Position numbers and translations under genes: made by a program. The notes beneath the pieces are model-generated. The model made no database searches. It was given only the letters and a program-made list of their open reading frames with translations, and was not told where the DNA came from. Source: Solirubrobacterales bacterium (GTDB lineage Bacteria > Actinomycetota > Thermoleophilia > Solirubrobacterales > Solirubrobacteraceae). Taken from it: a DNA stretch of 64,000 nucleotides. Shown in pieces: positions 25,230 to 34,582 of this stretch (position 1 is its first letter; every line of letters begins with the position of its first letter). The stretch spans positions 1-64,000 of the forward strand of contig DAIDME010000045.1 of NCBI GenBank assembly GCA_027449125.1, written 5' to 3'.

Positions 25230-26771
25230 ATGAACCCGAACGTCCGCGACATCACGAGCAAGCTGTCGACCCGAGGCTGGCTCACATTCGGTGGCGCCGC
25301 GCTGCTCGGCGTCGTATTCGTCTACGCGCTCCTGAGCCTTGCGTCCTCGCCGAGCTACACGACGCTGGTCGCCGGGCAGAGCCCAGCTCAGACGGAGAAG
25401 ATCACAGCCGCATTGTCGACGGGAGGCATCGCCTACAAGCTTTCCAACAGCGGCACCGCTGTTGAGGTCAACCCGACGAGCGTCGGCGAGGCCCGAGACC
25501 TGCTCGACAGCCAAGGCCTGTTGAGCGGTGGCTCAGGCAGCCTGGAATCCTACCTCGGCACGACCAGCCTCGGCGAGAGCACCTTCCAACAGCAGGAGCA
25601 GTCGACGTCGGCTCTGGAGCAGCAGCTCGATCAGACGATCACGGGGATGAACGGGATCAACCAGGCGCAGGTGCAGCTGGCGATACCGAACCAGGCCGCG
25701 AACCTGTTCACCGGCACCAACACGCAACCGACGGCGTCAGTTCTGCTGAATACCAACGGAGCGCTCAGCGGCAGCGCCGTCAAGGCCATCGCGGGCCTGT
25801 TGACGGGCGACGTGACCGGTCTGAGCGCCAGCAAGGTCACGATCACCGACCAGAACGGCGACCTGCTCTGGCCGGCTTCCGCGAGCCAGAGCCTCAACAG
25901 CTCACTCACCGCCAAGCAGTCAGCTGAGAACGCCTATGACAGCCAGATGGCAGACCAGGTGGACGCGATGCTGGCGGCCACACTCGGCCAGGGCAAGGCG
26001 GTCGTTCACATCAACGCCGACCTGAATGCCAACCAGCAGAAGATCGCGTCAGTCACCTACGCCAAGAAGGGCACGCCCTACCAGACCAGCCTGACGACCA
26101 CCTCGCTCAAGGGGACGGGAACGACTCCCGGGGGCGCCGCTGGGACCAGCTCGACGAACATCGCGAGCTACGCGGCCACGACCGGTGGCAACTCAAACTA
26201 CAAGAGCAAAACCGGCCAGACTGACTCGTACGTGAACAAGACCGTCTCGCAATCTGTGATCGCACCGGGCGCGGTGAATCACCAGAGCATATCGGTGCTC
26301 GTCAACAGCTCCGTCCCGGCGAGCGAGCTACCAACGATCCGCGCGGCCGTGGAGAACGCGGCTGGCTACAACGCGAAGCGGGGCGACACGATCTCCATCG
26401 GAGCACTGCCATTTGCGAAGCTCAGTGCTCCAGCGGCGGCCGCCAGCTCCCCTGCCAGCATGCTCGGCGACGCCAAGTACGTTGTGGTGGGGCTGGGCGG
26501 TTTGCTCTTCCTCTTCTTCATGACCCGGCTGCTGCGTCGCCGCGAAGGCGAGCAGTTCACCGGACAGCCCACGTGGCTCCGTGAACTGGAGACGCCGAGG
26601 TCGCTAGCCGAACTGGAGTCGCAGAGCAGGGTCACCGACCTGGAGCCGCCGACGGTCGTCGCGCGCCTGCGCCCGCCCGTAAATGTGCCCCGCCAGCAGG
26701 TCGAGGACCTCGTCGACCGCGACCCCGAGCGTGTCGCCTCACAGATCCGCCAGTGGATGACTGAGGACTGA
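25230..26771 (+). CDS. fliF: Flagellar MS-ring protein FliF
   Basis: A 513-residue membrane ring protein. The first span is at about 20-40 (LTFGGAALLGVVFVYALLSLA). YscJ/FliF-type ring-building motifs follow (YTTLVAGQSPAQTEKITAALSTGGIAYKLSNSG), then a Gly/Thr/Ser-rich linker and the second span at about 415-435 (VVVGLGGLLFLFFMTRLLRRR). The C-terminal FliG-binding tail ends in DPERVASQIRQWMTED, very similar to known FliF tails. It shares one base with the fliG start. Confidence 0.95.
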   Translation: MNPNVRDITSKLSTRGWLTFGGAALLGVVFVYALLSLASSPSYTTLVAGQSPAQTEKITAALSTGGIAYKLSNSGTAVEVNPTSVGEARDLLDSQGLLSGGSGSLESYLGTTSLGESTFQQQEQSTSALEQQLDQTITGMNGINQAQVQLAIPNQAANLFTGTNTQPTASVLLNTNGALSGSAVKAIAGLLTGDVTGLSASKVTITDQNGDLLWPASASQSLNSSLTAKQSAENAYDSQMADQVDAMLAATLGQGKAVVHINADLNANQQKIASVTYAKKGTPYQTSLTTTSLKGTGTTPGGAAGTSSTNIASYAATTGGNSNYKSKTGQTDSYVNKTVSQSVIAPGAVNHQSISVLVNSSVPASELPTIRAAVENAAGYNAKRGDTISIGALPFAKLSAPAAAASSPASMLGDAKYVVVGLGGLLFLFFMTRLLRRREGEQFTGQPTWLRELETPRSLAELESQSRVTDLEPPTVVARLRPPVNVPRQQVEDLVDRDPERVASQIRQWMTED

Positions 26772-27835
26772 TGGCGGTCGAGCTGTACCAGCAGCCGCAG
26801 GCGCCCACGCCAACCGGCACCGGCAGCCGGTCGGCGGGAGCCAAAGTGAACGGTCGCAAAAAGGCCGCGGTGCTGCTCGTCGCGCTGGGCCCCGAGCGAG
26901 CATCCGAGGTCTTCAAGCATCTCCACTACGACGAGATCGAGTCACTCTCGCTGGAGATGGCGAAGATGCAGCACGTGGAGCCCTCCATAACCACAACGGT
27001 GATGGAGGAGCTGGCGGCGACCGTTCAGGCCTACGACTCGATCGCCGCCGGCGGAGTCGACTACGCGCGCGAGGTCCTCGAGCGAGCCATCGGCAGCGAC
27101 CGCGCGGCGGAGATCATCGGGCGCCTCTCGTCGGTCATCGAGATGCGCCCGTTCGAGTTCCTGCGCCGGACTGCGCCTGAACAGATCGTCGCGTTTCTCC
27201 GCAACGAGGCCCCCCAGACGGTCGCGCTGGTTGTCGCCAACCTCCACACGACGCTCGCGGCTCAGGTGCTCGCCAGCCTGCCCGAGGAAGAGCAGGCTGA
27301 GATCGCGCTTCGCATCGCTCGGATGGGCGAGACCAGCCCGGAGGTCGTCAAGCAGGTGGAAGAGGTGATGCGCACGAAACTCGCGACCCTGGTCCAGAAC
27401 GAGTACACGGCGACCGGGGGCGTCAAATCTCTGGCCGAGATCCTCAACCACACCGACCGCCCGACCGAACGCAATGTGCTCGACTCCCTCACTGAGACCG
27501 ACGAGGAACTCGCGGCCGAGGTCAGGCGCCTGCTGTTCGTCTTCGAGGACATCGTCAAGCTCGACGATCGCTCGATCCAGCTCGTGCTGCGCGAGGCGGA
27601 CCAGAAGGATCTGGCGCTCGCTCTGCGAGGCGTGAGCGACGAGGTGAAGACCCGGGTGCTCAACAACATGTCGGAGCGCGGCGCGCAGATGCTGCTCGAG
27701 GAGATGGAGTACCAACCCCCACAACGCAAGCGTGTGGTTGAGGAGGCGCAGGGACGGATCGTCGCGATCGTCCGGCGGCTCGAGGAGGCGGGCGCGCTGG
27801 TGCTGTCCCGCAGCGACGCAGACGTGATGTTCTGA
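26771..27835 (+). CDS. fliG: Flagellar motor switch protein FliG
   Basis: A 354-residue switch protein. FliG_N (about 30-130, GRKKAAVLLVALGPERASEVFKHL), the middle domain (about 145-215, with the EAPQTVALVVANL version of the EHPQ motif) and the C-terminal torque domain (FVFEDIVKLDDRSIQLVLREADQKDLALAL) are all present. The C-domain keeps the charged residues that face the stator. It begins inside the fliF stop. The C-terminal tail ends DADVMF. Confidence 0.96.
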   Translation: MAVELYQQPQAPTPTGTGSRSAGAKVNGRKKAAVLLVALGPERASEVFKHLHYDEIESLSLEMAKMQHVEPSITTTVMEELAATVQAYDSIAAGGVDYAREVLERAIGSDRAAEIIGRLSSVIEMRPFEFLRRTAPEQIVAFLRNEAPQTVALVVANLHTTLAAQVLASLPEEEQAEIALRIARMGETSPEVVKQVEEVMRTKLATLVQNEYTATGGVKSLAEILNHTDRPTERNVLDSLTETDEELAAEVRRLLFVFEDIVKLDDRSIQLVLREADQKDLALALRGVSDEVKTRVLNNMSERGAQMLLEEMEYQPPQRKRVVEEAQGRIVAIVRRLEEAGALVLSRSDADVMF

Positions 27836-27854
27836 GCCATCGACGCGATCCGGC

Positions 27855-28526
27855 ATGCCCTCCCACACCGCCCAGAACTACAGCTTCAAGCAGCTGGAGC
27901 GCTCCCTCCTCGAGGACTCGAGTCCCGCGACGCTGCTTGCCAGTGCGCACGCAGACGCGGCTGACATCCGCGAGCGCGCACGAAGTGAAGGCTATGCGGC
28001 CGGATACGAGGACGGGCTCACCCATGCCCGTGAGGAGGCAGCGGCGGGGCTGAGCGCGCTGATTGAAGCCAACACCGCCTTACGGGCCACACAGAGTGAG
28101 CTGGCGGACGGTCTCAGCATCCAGGCAGGTGAACTGGCGCTGATCGCGGCGGAACAGATCGTCGCGGGCGCGATCACAGTGCAACCGCAGCGAGTGGTCG
28201 ATGTGGTGAGGGGAGCGCTGCGGCGCCTCAGCGAACGCACCCGCGTGACGCTGGTGGTGCACCCGTCGCTGCTTGACCTCCTCCACGGTGCGACCGCCGA
28301 CCTGCGAGCTGAGCTCGGCGGCATCGACCACCTCGAGCTGCAAGCGGACCGCCGCGTGGCGCCGGGCGGGGCGATCGCGCGCACCGACCAAGGAGAGGTT
28401 GACGCCAGCATTGCGGCGCAGCTGCAGAGCGCCCGCGACATCGTGGCCGCGGCGCTCCGTCAAGAAGGCGCCGGCGCCGACGCGAAGCGGACGGTTGACG
28501 AACCCAGACCGGCAGATGGCGGCTGA
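27855..28526 (+). CDS. fliH: Flagellar export ATPase regulator FliH
   Basis: A 223-residue protein with the FliH layout. An N-terminal segment includes YAAGYEDGLTHAREEAAAGLSALIEAN, containing GxxxG-like repeats. The C-terminal FliH/V-ATPase-E-like domain has LIAAEQIVAGAITVQPQRVVDVVRGALRR, VHPSLLDLL and the DRRVAPGGAIARTDQGEVDASIAAQL phrase typical of the family. FliH holds FliI near the export gate and inhibits it. Its last 11 bases overlap fliI. Confidence 0.9.
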   Translation: MPSHTAQNYSFKQLERSLLEDSSPATLLASAHADAADIRERARSEGYAAGYEDGLTHAREEAAAGLSALIEANTALRATQSELADGLSIQAGELALIAAEQIVAGAITVQPQRVVDVVRGALRRLSERTRVTLVVHPSLLDLLHGATADLRAELGGIDHLELQADRRVAPGGAIARTDQGEVDASIAAQLQSARDIVAAALRQEGAGADAKRTVDEPRPADGG

Positions 28527-29940
28527 GGCGGGGGGGCTGCTGCGCGCCACGGCGGCCATCCGCGCAGCGGACTTGGCCAGGCGGCGCGGGCGGGTCGGCG
28601 ACCTCATCGGCCTGATCATCGAGGCGACCGGAATCGAAGCCCAGATCGGCGAACTGTGCATGGTCGGTGACGGCCGGCGTGACGAGCCGGTGCCCACCGA
28701 GGTGGTCGGCTTCCGCGGCGGCAGGACGTTGCTGATGCCGCTCGGCGAGCTGGGCGGCATCGGTCCTGGCACACCGGTGGTGCCAACCGGCTCACCGTTT
28801 CGAGTCTCAGTCGGCGCCGAGCTCCTGGGACGCGTGATAGACGGGCTGGGACGACCGCTGGATGGCGCGCCCGCTCCCGCCGGAAGCGAGCTCCGCTCCA
28901 CCACGGCCTCTCCCCCAGACGCGTTCACGCGGCCACGCATCCGAGAGCGCGTCGGGCTCGGCGTCCGCGCATTGGACACGCTCGTACCCTGCGGGCGGGG
29001 ACAGCGCCTTGGCATCTTCGCCGGCTCAGGAGTCGGTAAGTCCTCGCTGATGGGCATGATCGCCCGTTCCACATCCGCACAGGTCAACGTCATCGGCCTG
29101 GTCGGCGAGCGCGGACGTGAAGTGCGGGAGTTCATCGAACGCGACCTGGGAGAAGCTCTGTCACGATCGGTCGTGGTCGTGGCAACCTCCGACCAGCCGG
29201 CACTGGTGCGAATCCGTGCTGCGTTCACGGCGACCGCGATCGCCGAGTACTTTCGAGATCAGGGCAACGACGTCATGCTGATGATGGACTCCGTGACGCG
29301 CTTCGCCATGGCCCAGAGGGAGGTTGGGCTGGCGATCGGCGAACCACCGGCCACGCGGGGCTACACGCCAAGCGTGTTCGCGTTGCTTCCCAGGCTCCTG
29401 GAACGTGCTGGCACCAGCCCGGAGGGCTCCATCACCGGGCTCTACACGGTGCTGGTCGACGGGGACGACATGAACGAACCGATCGCCGACGCCGTGCGCT
29501 CGATTCTGGACGGCCACATCGTGCTGACGCGCTCCCTGGCCCACGCCGGCCACTACCCGGCGATCGACGTTCTGCAGAGCGTCTCGCGGCTCGTGACCGA
29601 GATCATCCCGGCCGATGTGCAAGGGGCGGGGCAGCGTCTGCGATCCGCCCTGGCCGCCTACCGCGAGAAGGAGGACCTGATCTCGATCGGCGCCTACCAG
29701 CGAGGCAGCGATCCGCTGGTTGACGTTGCGATCGAGCAGCGCCAGGCGATCAACGACTTCCTGCGCCAGCGGGTGGACGACCCGACCGTGCCTGACGCGG
29801 CGGACGAGCGCCTGCTCGAGATCGGGGCGACCATCGCGCCGGATGTCTCCGCGCTGTCCAGCGAAACGGCGCCGCCCGCCGTGCAGACGGTCTCGCCGGC
29901 TGGCGGGCCCAGCGCGATCCCGTCGCTGCAGCTGGCCTGA
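28516..29940 (+). CDS. fliI: Flagellum-specific ATPase FliI
   Basis: A 474-residue F1-beta-like hexameric ATPase powering type III export. Walker A GSGVGKSS appears in GIFAGSGVGKSSLMG, and Walker B is the MLMMDSVTRFAMAQREVGLAIGEPPATRGYTPS block with the catalytic Glu nearby. The C-terminal helical domain has YREKEDLISIGAYQRGSDPLVD. The ATG at 28516 gives the expected N-terminus and overlaps fliH by 11 bases; a longer frame would run through fliH. The C-terminus extends about 25 residues beyond the usual end as a Pro/Ser tail. Confidence 0.95.
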   Translation: MAAEAGGLLRATAAIRAADLARRRGRVGDLIGLIIEATGIEAQIGELCMVGDGRRDEPVPTEVVGFRGGRTLLMPLGELGGIGPGTPVVPTGSPFRVSVGAELLGRVIDGLGRPLDGAPAPAGSELRSTTASPPDAFTRPRIRERVGLGVRALDTLVPCGRGQRLGIFAGSGVGKSSLMGMIARSTSAQVNVIGLVGERGREVREFIERDLGEALSRSVVVVATSDQPALVRIRAAFTATAIAEYFRDQGNDVMLMMDSVTRFAMAQREVGLAIGEPPATRGYTPSVFALLPRLLERAGTSPEGSITGLYTVLVDGDDMNEPIADAVRSILDGHIVLTRSLAHAGHYPAIDVLQSVSRLVTEIIPADVQGAGQRLRSALAAYREKEDLISIGAYQRGSDPLVDVAIEQRQAINDFLRQRVDDPTVPDAADERLLEIGATIAPDVSALSSETAPPAVQTVSPAGGPSAIPSLQLA

Positions 29941-29990
29941 ACCTGCTCGCCACGCTCAAGTTCCTGAGCCTGCTGCCGATCACCGAGAGC

Positions 29991-30428
29991 ATGAACGGTC
30001 CCTCGTACCGATTCCGACTGGAGCGTGTGCGAGCGCTGCGCGAGCGGCGCGAAGAGCAGGCCAAGCAGGACTTCGCGGCGGCCCTGGTGGCGCGTGAGCA
30101 TGCTCGCGAAGAGCGGGACAAGCTGACACAGCGGATCGTCGCCGCCCATCAAGCGCAGCTGGCGGCCGCGGCCGGCGAGCTGGCCCAACACCAGTCGTAC
30201 GTGGAGCGCCTGGAACGCACCCAGGAGCTCGCAACGCAGGAGCTCGCGCGGCACGAAGCCGAGCTCACACGTCGCCGAGCCGCCCTCACGCGCGCCTCGC
30301 AGGACCGCGAATCGCTGGAGCGGCTGAAGGAGCGGGGCCTGGCCGAGCACAACCGCGAGCAGGCCAGAGTCGAACAGAGCATGCTCGACGAGATTGCCGG
30401 CAACAGCCACTGGAGGCAAGCCGCATGA
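29991..30428 (+). CDS. fliJ: Flagellar export protein FliJ
   Basis: A 145-residue two-helix coiled-coil protein beginning MNGPSYRFRLERVRALRERREEQAKQDFAAAL, the FliJ N-terminal signature, followed by long heptads rich in Glu/Arg/Gln. FliJ sits in the FliI ring like the F1 gamma subunit and activates the export gate. It is located between fliI and fliK as usual, and its stop overlaps the fliK start (ATGA). Confidence 0.88.
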   Translation: MNGPSYRFRLERVRALRERREEQAKQDFAAALVAREHAREERDKLTQRIVAAHQAQLAAAAGELAQHQSYVERLERTQELATQELARHEAELTRRRAALTRASQDRESLERLKERGLAEHNREQARVEQSMLDEIAGNSHWRQAA

Positions 30429-31960
30429 GTCCACCTACAGCTGTGACAGCACCCGCTCCGGTCGGCTTGCCGCAAGGCGCAGCGCCACCGGGCGCGGGAT
30501 CCACGAGCAGTCCGGCCAGCACCGCCGGAATGTTCGGCACGATCTTGGATTCGGCCCGGACCGCACCTGCGGAAGGCCACCAAACAGGAGCCACTCCCCC
30601 AGGGCGCAGCAAAGCGCTGCCGGCGCCGGTTCGGACGCAGCGACGCCAGCCGCAGACGCCCGGCACTTCTAACCTGCTCACCGCGGCTGTTGCGTTCTTG
30701 ACCGGCCAGCCGGCGCCTGGCGCGGCAGCGTCTCCAACCACAAGCGGCTCATCCAAGCCGACCCCCGTCGCCCGCGGCACCGTCGCCGGCCAGACCGGAA
30801 CCACGGCCTGCGCGACGACTGCCGTGGCCGTCGCCGAGCATGCCGCCAGCGCAGAGCCCAGTCCTGTACCAGCAGACGCGGGTCAATCCGAAGCGGCCGG
30901 CCGCCGGCCGGCAGCCGCACCTGCCGCGTCCACGGCCTCGGTCCCCAGCAGCGAGCGTGGGAGCAAGCCCGCCACAGCCTCAACCTCACAGCCGGCCGTG
31001 GGCGCCGTCGGCGCCGAGGCCGTGCGTGCCAGGACGACGCGCGGGAGCCTCGGTGCCGAACCACTGGCGACCGGCGGCTCGCCCAGCTCCGTCGCAGCGC
31101 CGCCGAGCAGTCAGGCATCAGCCAAGGCGCCCGCCGCGACGGCAGAGCGACCCCGGGCTGGCGTGGCTGCCCCAGGTCTCGCCGAGACCCTGAGCCCGCA
31201 GGCCGCCGCGGCGCCCCACGAGCCGACGCCTGGTTCGCGTGCACCTGCGGAGGCGAACGCGAGCCGCCCTGGCGAGATGCCGAGCCGAGCCGGCGCCGCT
31301 AGCCAGGGAGCCGGAGCGCACGATCCTGGTAACAGGCAGCAGAGCAGCTCAGACCGTCACCTCGGCACGCCCTGGCGAGCTCCCGCAGGCAGCCCCAGCG
31401 CGTCCGTACGCGACAGCACCGGCCAAGTCGCGACCGCCGCCAGGTCCGGGCTCGCGCAGGCCCCAGCCAATGTCAACGGCCCCCAGACCGCGGGCCTTGC
31501 GAAGGCCGGCTTCGGAGTCGCTCGGAGCTCGGTGACGCTGCAGGAGGCGGTCGACTCGGTTCGAGCAACCTTCATCGCGGCCAACCAGGCCGGCGTGAGC
31601 TCCGCCCGGATAACACTCTCGCCAGCCGCGCTCGGTGGGATCAAGATCGCTCTGTCACAGACGCCAGACGGACTGATCGCCCGCGTCATCGCGGACCATC
31701 CCGAGGCGGTCCAGACCCTGGCGCAGAGCGTTGACGAGCTCAGGAGCTCGCTCACGCAGAGCGGCCTTCACGTGCTGTCGCTGGAGATCAGCAGCTCGGG
31801 CCAGCAGAGCGCCAGCGGCTTTAACCGCCAGCAGGGATACGGCACCGGGGCTCCCAACAGCCACGTCTCCGCTCCCGGCCCAGACGAAGAGCAGTCACAA
31901 CCCGCAACCGAACTGACAGTACGGCTCCCGAGCGGCTCGCTGATCAGCGTGCTTGCCTGA
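30425..31960 (+). CDS. fliK: Flagellar hook-length control protein FliK
   Basis: A 511-residue protein. Residues 1-370 are an unstructured Ala/Pro/Ser/Gly-rich ruler. The C-terminal Flg_hook domain (about 380-470) has ARITLSPAALGGIKIALSQTPDGLIARVIADHPEAVQTLAQSVDELRSSL, where LxPxxLGxxxV-type motifs and the LxxLRxxL helix identify FliK. It measures hook length and switches export specificity through FlhB. Low-complexity composition explains the many spurious antisense frames here. Confidence 0.88.
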   Translation: MSPPTAVTAPAPVGLPQGAAPPGAGSTSSPASTAGMFGTILDSARTAPAEGHQTGATPPGRSKALPAPVRTQRRQPQTPGTSNLLTAAVAFLTGQPAPGAAASPTTSGSSKPTPVARGTVAGQTGTTACATTAVAVAEHAASAEPSPVPADAGQSEAAGRRPAAAPAASTASVPSSERGSKPATASTSQPAVGAVGAEAVRARTTRGSLGAEPLATGGSPSSVAAPPSSQASAKAPAATAERPRAGVAAPGLAETLSPQAAAAPHEPTPGSRAPAEANASRPGEMPSRAGAASQGAGAHDPGNRQQSSSDRHLGTPWRAPAGSPSASVRDSTGQVATAARSGLAQAPANVNGPQTAGLAKAGFGVARSSVTLQEAVDSVRATFIAANQAGVSSARITLSPAALGGIKIALSQTPDGLIARVIADHPEAVQTLAQSVDELRSSLTQSGLHVLSLEISSSGQQSASGFNRQQGYGTGAPNSHVSAPGPDEEQSQPATELTVRLPSGSLISVLA

Positions 31961-31977
31961 ACGGAAGAGGAACAGCA

Positions 31978-32529
31978 ATGAGCATCACCACCCCACCGCT
32001 CGCCACCAACTCAGCCGGCCAAGCTCAACAGGGCACGGCAGGCTCGTCGATCGCCAACAGCAGTGCGACCAGCCTCTCGACCAACGAGTTCCTGCAGCTG
32101 ATGATGGACGAGCTGCAGAATCAGAATCCGCTCAACCCCTCATCGAGCAGTCCCACCCAGTATCTGACCGAGCTGGCGCAGATGACCGCGGTGGAGCAAC
32201 AGACCAACACCGCCCAGAACACCCAGGCCGCAGCCCAGACTCAGGCCGTGAGTCAAGCTGTGAGCCTGATCGGCGACTCCGTGACCTACATCGACCAGAC
32301 GACAGGAGCGAAGGTCACCGGCACCGTCAACAGCGTGCAGATCACGAGCTCGGGCCCAACGCTGACGGTTGGAGGTGTATCCGCAATCCCGCTTTCCATC
32401 ATCACCAACGTCGCGGGCGCCGGTTCCGGCTCAGCCTCCGGCGGTGCGGGCACCACGGGCACGAGCTCGTCCACCGGCACCACCGTGGCGAGCTCGCCAA
32501 CGACCGCGAGCAGCGGAGTGGCCGCGTGA
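31978..32529 (+). CDS. flgD: Flagellar hook capping protein FlgD
   Basis: A 183-residue scaffold for hook polymerisation. LSTNEFLQLMMDELQNQNPLNPSSSSPTQYLTELAQMTAVEQQTN is the classical FlgD N-terminal motif. AVSLIGDSVTYIDQTTGAKVTGTVNSVQ is the following beta region, and a Gly/Ser/Thr tail ends the protein. It is shorter than enteric FlgD, lacking most of the Tudor/Fn domain. RBS-like GAGGAA precedes the ATG. The next gene overlaps by GTGA. Confidence 0.93.
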   Translation: MSITTPPLATNSAGQAQQGTAGSSIANSSATSLSTNEFLQLMMDELQNQNPLNPSSSSPTQYLTELAQMTAVEQQTNTAQNTQAAAQTQAVSQAVSLIGDSVTYIDQTTGAKVTGTVNSVQITSSGPTLTVGGVSAIPLSIITNVAGAGSGSASGGAGTTGTSSSTGTTVASSPTTASSGVAA

Positions 32530-32942
32530 GCGATCTGCTCAACAACGCCGCGCTGCTGCCGCCGCTCGGTGGCCCGGGGCCGCTGAGTGCCGGCGCGACC
32601 AAGGGCGCGCCCGCGTCGCCGGCCGAGGCACCCGTGGGCACCGGTCCATCGTTTGCGAGCGTGCTCGCAGACAAGGCCGCCGCGGGTAGCGGGCCGACGT
32701 TCTCCAAGCACGCCCTGGAGCGGCTGTCGCGACGCGGGGTCACCATGGACGGCCAGACCCTGGGGCGGCTGACCGAAGGGATCCAGCGCGCGGCCGGAAA
32801 GGGTTCACGCAACTCCGTCGTCTTTGTCAACGGCACAGCGTTCGTCGCCTCCGTGCAGAACAACACTGTGATCACCGCGGTGACGCCGGAGGCGATGAAC
32901 TCGCATGTCTTCACCAACATCGACAGCGCCGTGATCGCGTGA
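32526..32942 (+). CDS. Flagellar operon protein (TIGR02530-like)
   Basis: A 138-residue protein. Its second half (FSKHALERLSRRGVTMDGQTLGRLTEGIQRAAGKGSRNSVVFVNGTAFVASVQNNTVITAV) matches, from memory, the small flagellar operon protein family found between flgD and flgE in many Gram-positive flagellar loci. Its function is not established, though a hook-assembly role is suspected from position. The first half is a Pro/Ala/Gly linker. The GTG start overlaps the flgD stop by 4 bases. Confidence 0.8.
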   Translation: MSDLLNNAALLPPLGGPGPLSAGATKGAPASPAEAPVGTGPSFASVLADKAAAGSGPTFSKHALERLSRRGVTMDGQTLGRLTEGIQRAAGKGSRNSVVFVNGTAFVASVQNNTVITAVTPEAMNSHVFTNIDSAVIA

Positions 32943-33024
32943 GCGTGATCGCGCAAGTGCCAATCCACGCAAACAACTGCGGCCGGACCTCCTCGAGGAA
33001 GCCGCGAAAGGAAGTGATGTAAAG

Positions 33025-34059
33025 ATGATGCCGGCAATGTACGCCGCGATCAGCGGCCTCGAGGCTCACCAGATGATGTTGAACGTGACGGCCAACAACC
33101 TGGCCAACGTCGACACGATCGGATACGACGCGCAACGTACGACCTTCGTCTCAGAGCTTGCGACGCTGCTGTCCGGCGGCTCTGGCCAGACCACCTCCAA
33201 CGGCGGCACAAACCCCGAGCAGTACGGGTTGGGCGTGGCGGTCGGGTCGATCGACAACATCATGACCGCGGGCTCGATGGAGAGCACCGGCAACGCCCTG
33301 GACGTGGCGATCCAGGGCTCCGGGTTCCTGGTCGTCGGAACCAGCAACGCCACGGTTGCGCCGCCGACGGCCGCGACGAGCACTGCCAACTACGCAAACT
33401 CCTACCAGCCGGCGGTGGCCGACCCCACCACGGGAGTGGCAAGCGCAGTTCCGATCAACGCCACGAGCAACGGCAACTCAGGAACCGGTGCCGGCACCGG
33501 CACGTCACTGCCCACCTCAGTGCAGTACACGCAGGCGGGCAATCTGACCACCGACGCTCAGGGCTTCCTGACCACCGCAAGCGGTCAGTACGTCGTCGGC
33601 TTCACCGCGCCCCAGAGCGCGAGCAGCACCACGGCGCCGTCAGCCAACAACCAGGCGACCTACATCTACATCCCACCGGGCTCAACGAACATCTCGATCG
33701 GTGCAAGTGGCGCGATCACCTACACGGACGAAAACCCCAACGACAAGACCTACGGCCAGACCTGCATTGCCGGCTACCTGGCACTCGCCTCGTTCCCCAA
33801 CCAGGCGGGCCTCTCCCGAGACGCTGGGACCCAATGGTCCGCGTCCTCGAACTCAGGCCCCGCAAGCTACGGAACGCCGGACTCGGGCGCCTTCACGAGC
33901 ACGCAGACGATCTCCGGCGAGCTCCAGCAGTCAAACGTCGACATGGCCACGGAGTTCACCAACATGATCGAGGCCGAGCGCGGCTATCAGGCCAACTCGA
34001 GCGTGATCACCACCGCCGACAACATGGTGCAAACGCTCATTCAGATGGCCGGTGCCTAG
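33025..34059 (+). CDS. flgE: Flagellar hook protein FlgE
   Basis: A 344-residue axial protein with MYAAISGLEAHQMMLNVTANNLANVDTIGYDAQRTTF at the N-terminus, NALDVAIQGSGFLVVG in the middle and the C-terminal ISGELQQSNVDMATEFTNMIEAERGYQANSSVITTADNMVQTLIQMA. These are hook/rod family ends, and the position after flgD and before flbD-motA identifies it as the hook. It is on the short side for a hook protein. Two adjacent ATG codons (33025, 33028) could start it. Confidence 0.88.
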   Translation: MMPAMYAAISGLEAHQMMLNVTANNLANVDTIGYDAQRTTFVSELATLLSGGSGQTTSNGGTNPEQYGLGVAVGSIDNIMTAGSMESTGNALDVAIQGSGFLVVGTSNATVAPPTAATSTANYANSYQPAVADPTTGVASAVPINATSNGNSGTGAGTGTSLPTSVQYTQAGNLTTDAQGFLTTASGQYVVGFTAPQSASSTTAPSANNQATYIYIPPGSTNISIGASGAITYTDENPNDKTYGQTCIAGYLALASFPNQAGLSRDAGTQWSASSNSGPASYGTPDSGAFTSTQTISGELQQSNVDMATEFTNMIEAERGYQANSSVITTADNMVQTLIQMAGA

Positions 34060-34084
34060 ACCTGACGCCCATCGCCGGTCATCA

Positions 34085-34123
34085 TCAGTGGGGTGGCGCC
34101 GCGCATCGGCGCCGCCCCACTGA
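34085..34123 (+). terminator. Strong hairpin between flgE and flbD
   Basis: TCAGTGGGG (34085-34093) pairs with CCCCACTGA (34115-34123); after one T-G wobble, GGCGCCG pairs with CGGCGCC around a CGCAT loop, giving a stem of 17 pairs. No U-tract follows. It may terminate or attenuate transcription after the hook gene, or stabilise the upstream mRNA. Confidence 0.5.
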
Positions 34124-34156
34124 GTCGCGCCAACGCAAAAGGAGAGTGGACGCGAG

Positions 34157-34495
34157 ATGATCGCGCTGCACCGTCTGGGCCACCAGGCCGAGGAATTCCA
34201 TCTCAACCCGGACCTGATCTTGACCGTAGAGGCCAACCCGGACACCGTGATCACGCTCACCACGGGCACCAAGGTTGTCGTCGCCGAACCGCCGGAACGC
34301 GTCGTCCAGCAGATCCGTGCCTACCGTGTGGACATCCTCTCCGGTGCCCTCAACCGCCGCCGCCAAGCAGACGCGCAGCCACACGGAATCCACGCCCGGC
34401 GCGCGGCTCAGGGAATGCTGATTTCGCTCGAGCGCGGCGATCCGGACGAGGAGCTCGAACCTGAGCCGCCCGCGACCCCGCCGAACGTGGTCTGA
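34157..34495 (+). CDS. flbD: FlbD/SwrD-family flagellar protein
   Basis: A 112-residue protein whose first 65 residues are the FlbD domain: MIALHRLGHQAEEFHLNPDLILTVEANPDTVITLTTGTKVVVAEPPERVVQQIRAY. In Bacillus the homologue SwrD, also encoded beside hook genes, raises motor torque and swarming. The C-terminal 45 residues are an Arg/Glu/Pro tail specific to this protein. It precedes motA, fitting a stator-related role. Preceded by an AAAGGAGA ribosome site. Confidence 0.88.
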   Translation: MIALHRLGHQAEEFHLNPDLILTVEANPDTVITLTTGTKVVVAEPPERVVQQIRAYRVDILSGALNRRRQADAQPHGIHARRAAQGMLISLERGDPDEELEPEPPATPPNVV

Positions 34496-34547
34496 GCCGG
34501 GAGCGCTCGTGGCGCACGCCACCGCGACCGGCACGGTCCAGTCGCAC

Positions 34548-34575
34548 TGTAGTTAGGCGCTGCACCAGCCGATGT
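34548..34575 (+). promoter_or_regulatory. Weak sigma-28-like site before motA
   Basis: TGTAG-N15-GCCGATGT ends 7 bases before the motA ATG. The -10 is good and the -35 is poor (three of five core bases). Together with the hairpin upstream of flbD it raises the possibility of an internal promoter for the stator genes. Confidence 0.25.
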
Positions 34576-34582
34576 AGAGCCC

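Noticed and set aside
34081-34123. Hairpin after flgE considered as the binding site of a regulator
   Set aside because: The interrupted stem with a small loop fits an RNA hairpin better than a DNA operator.
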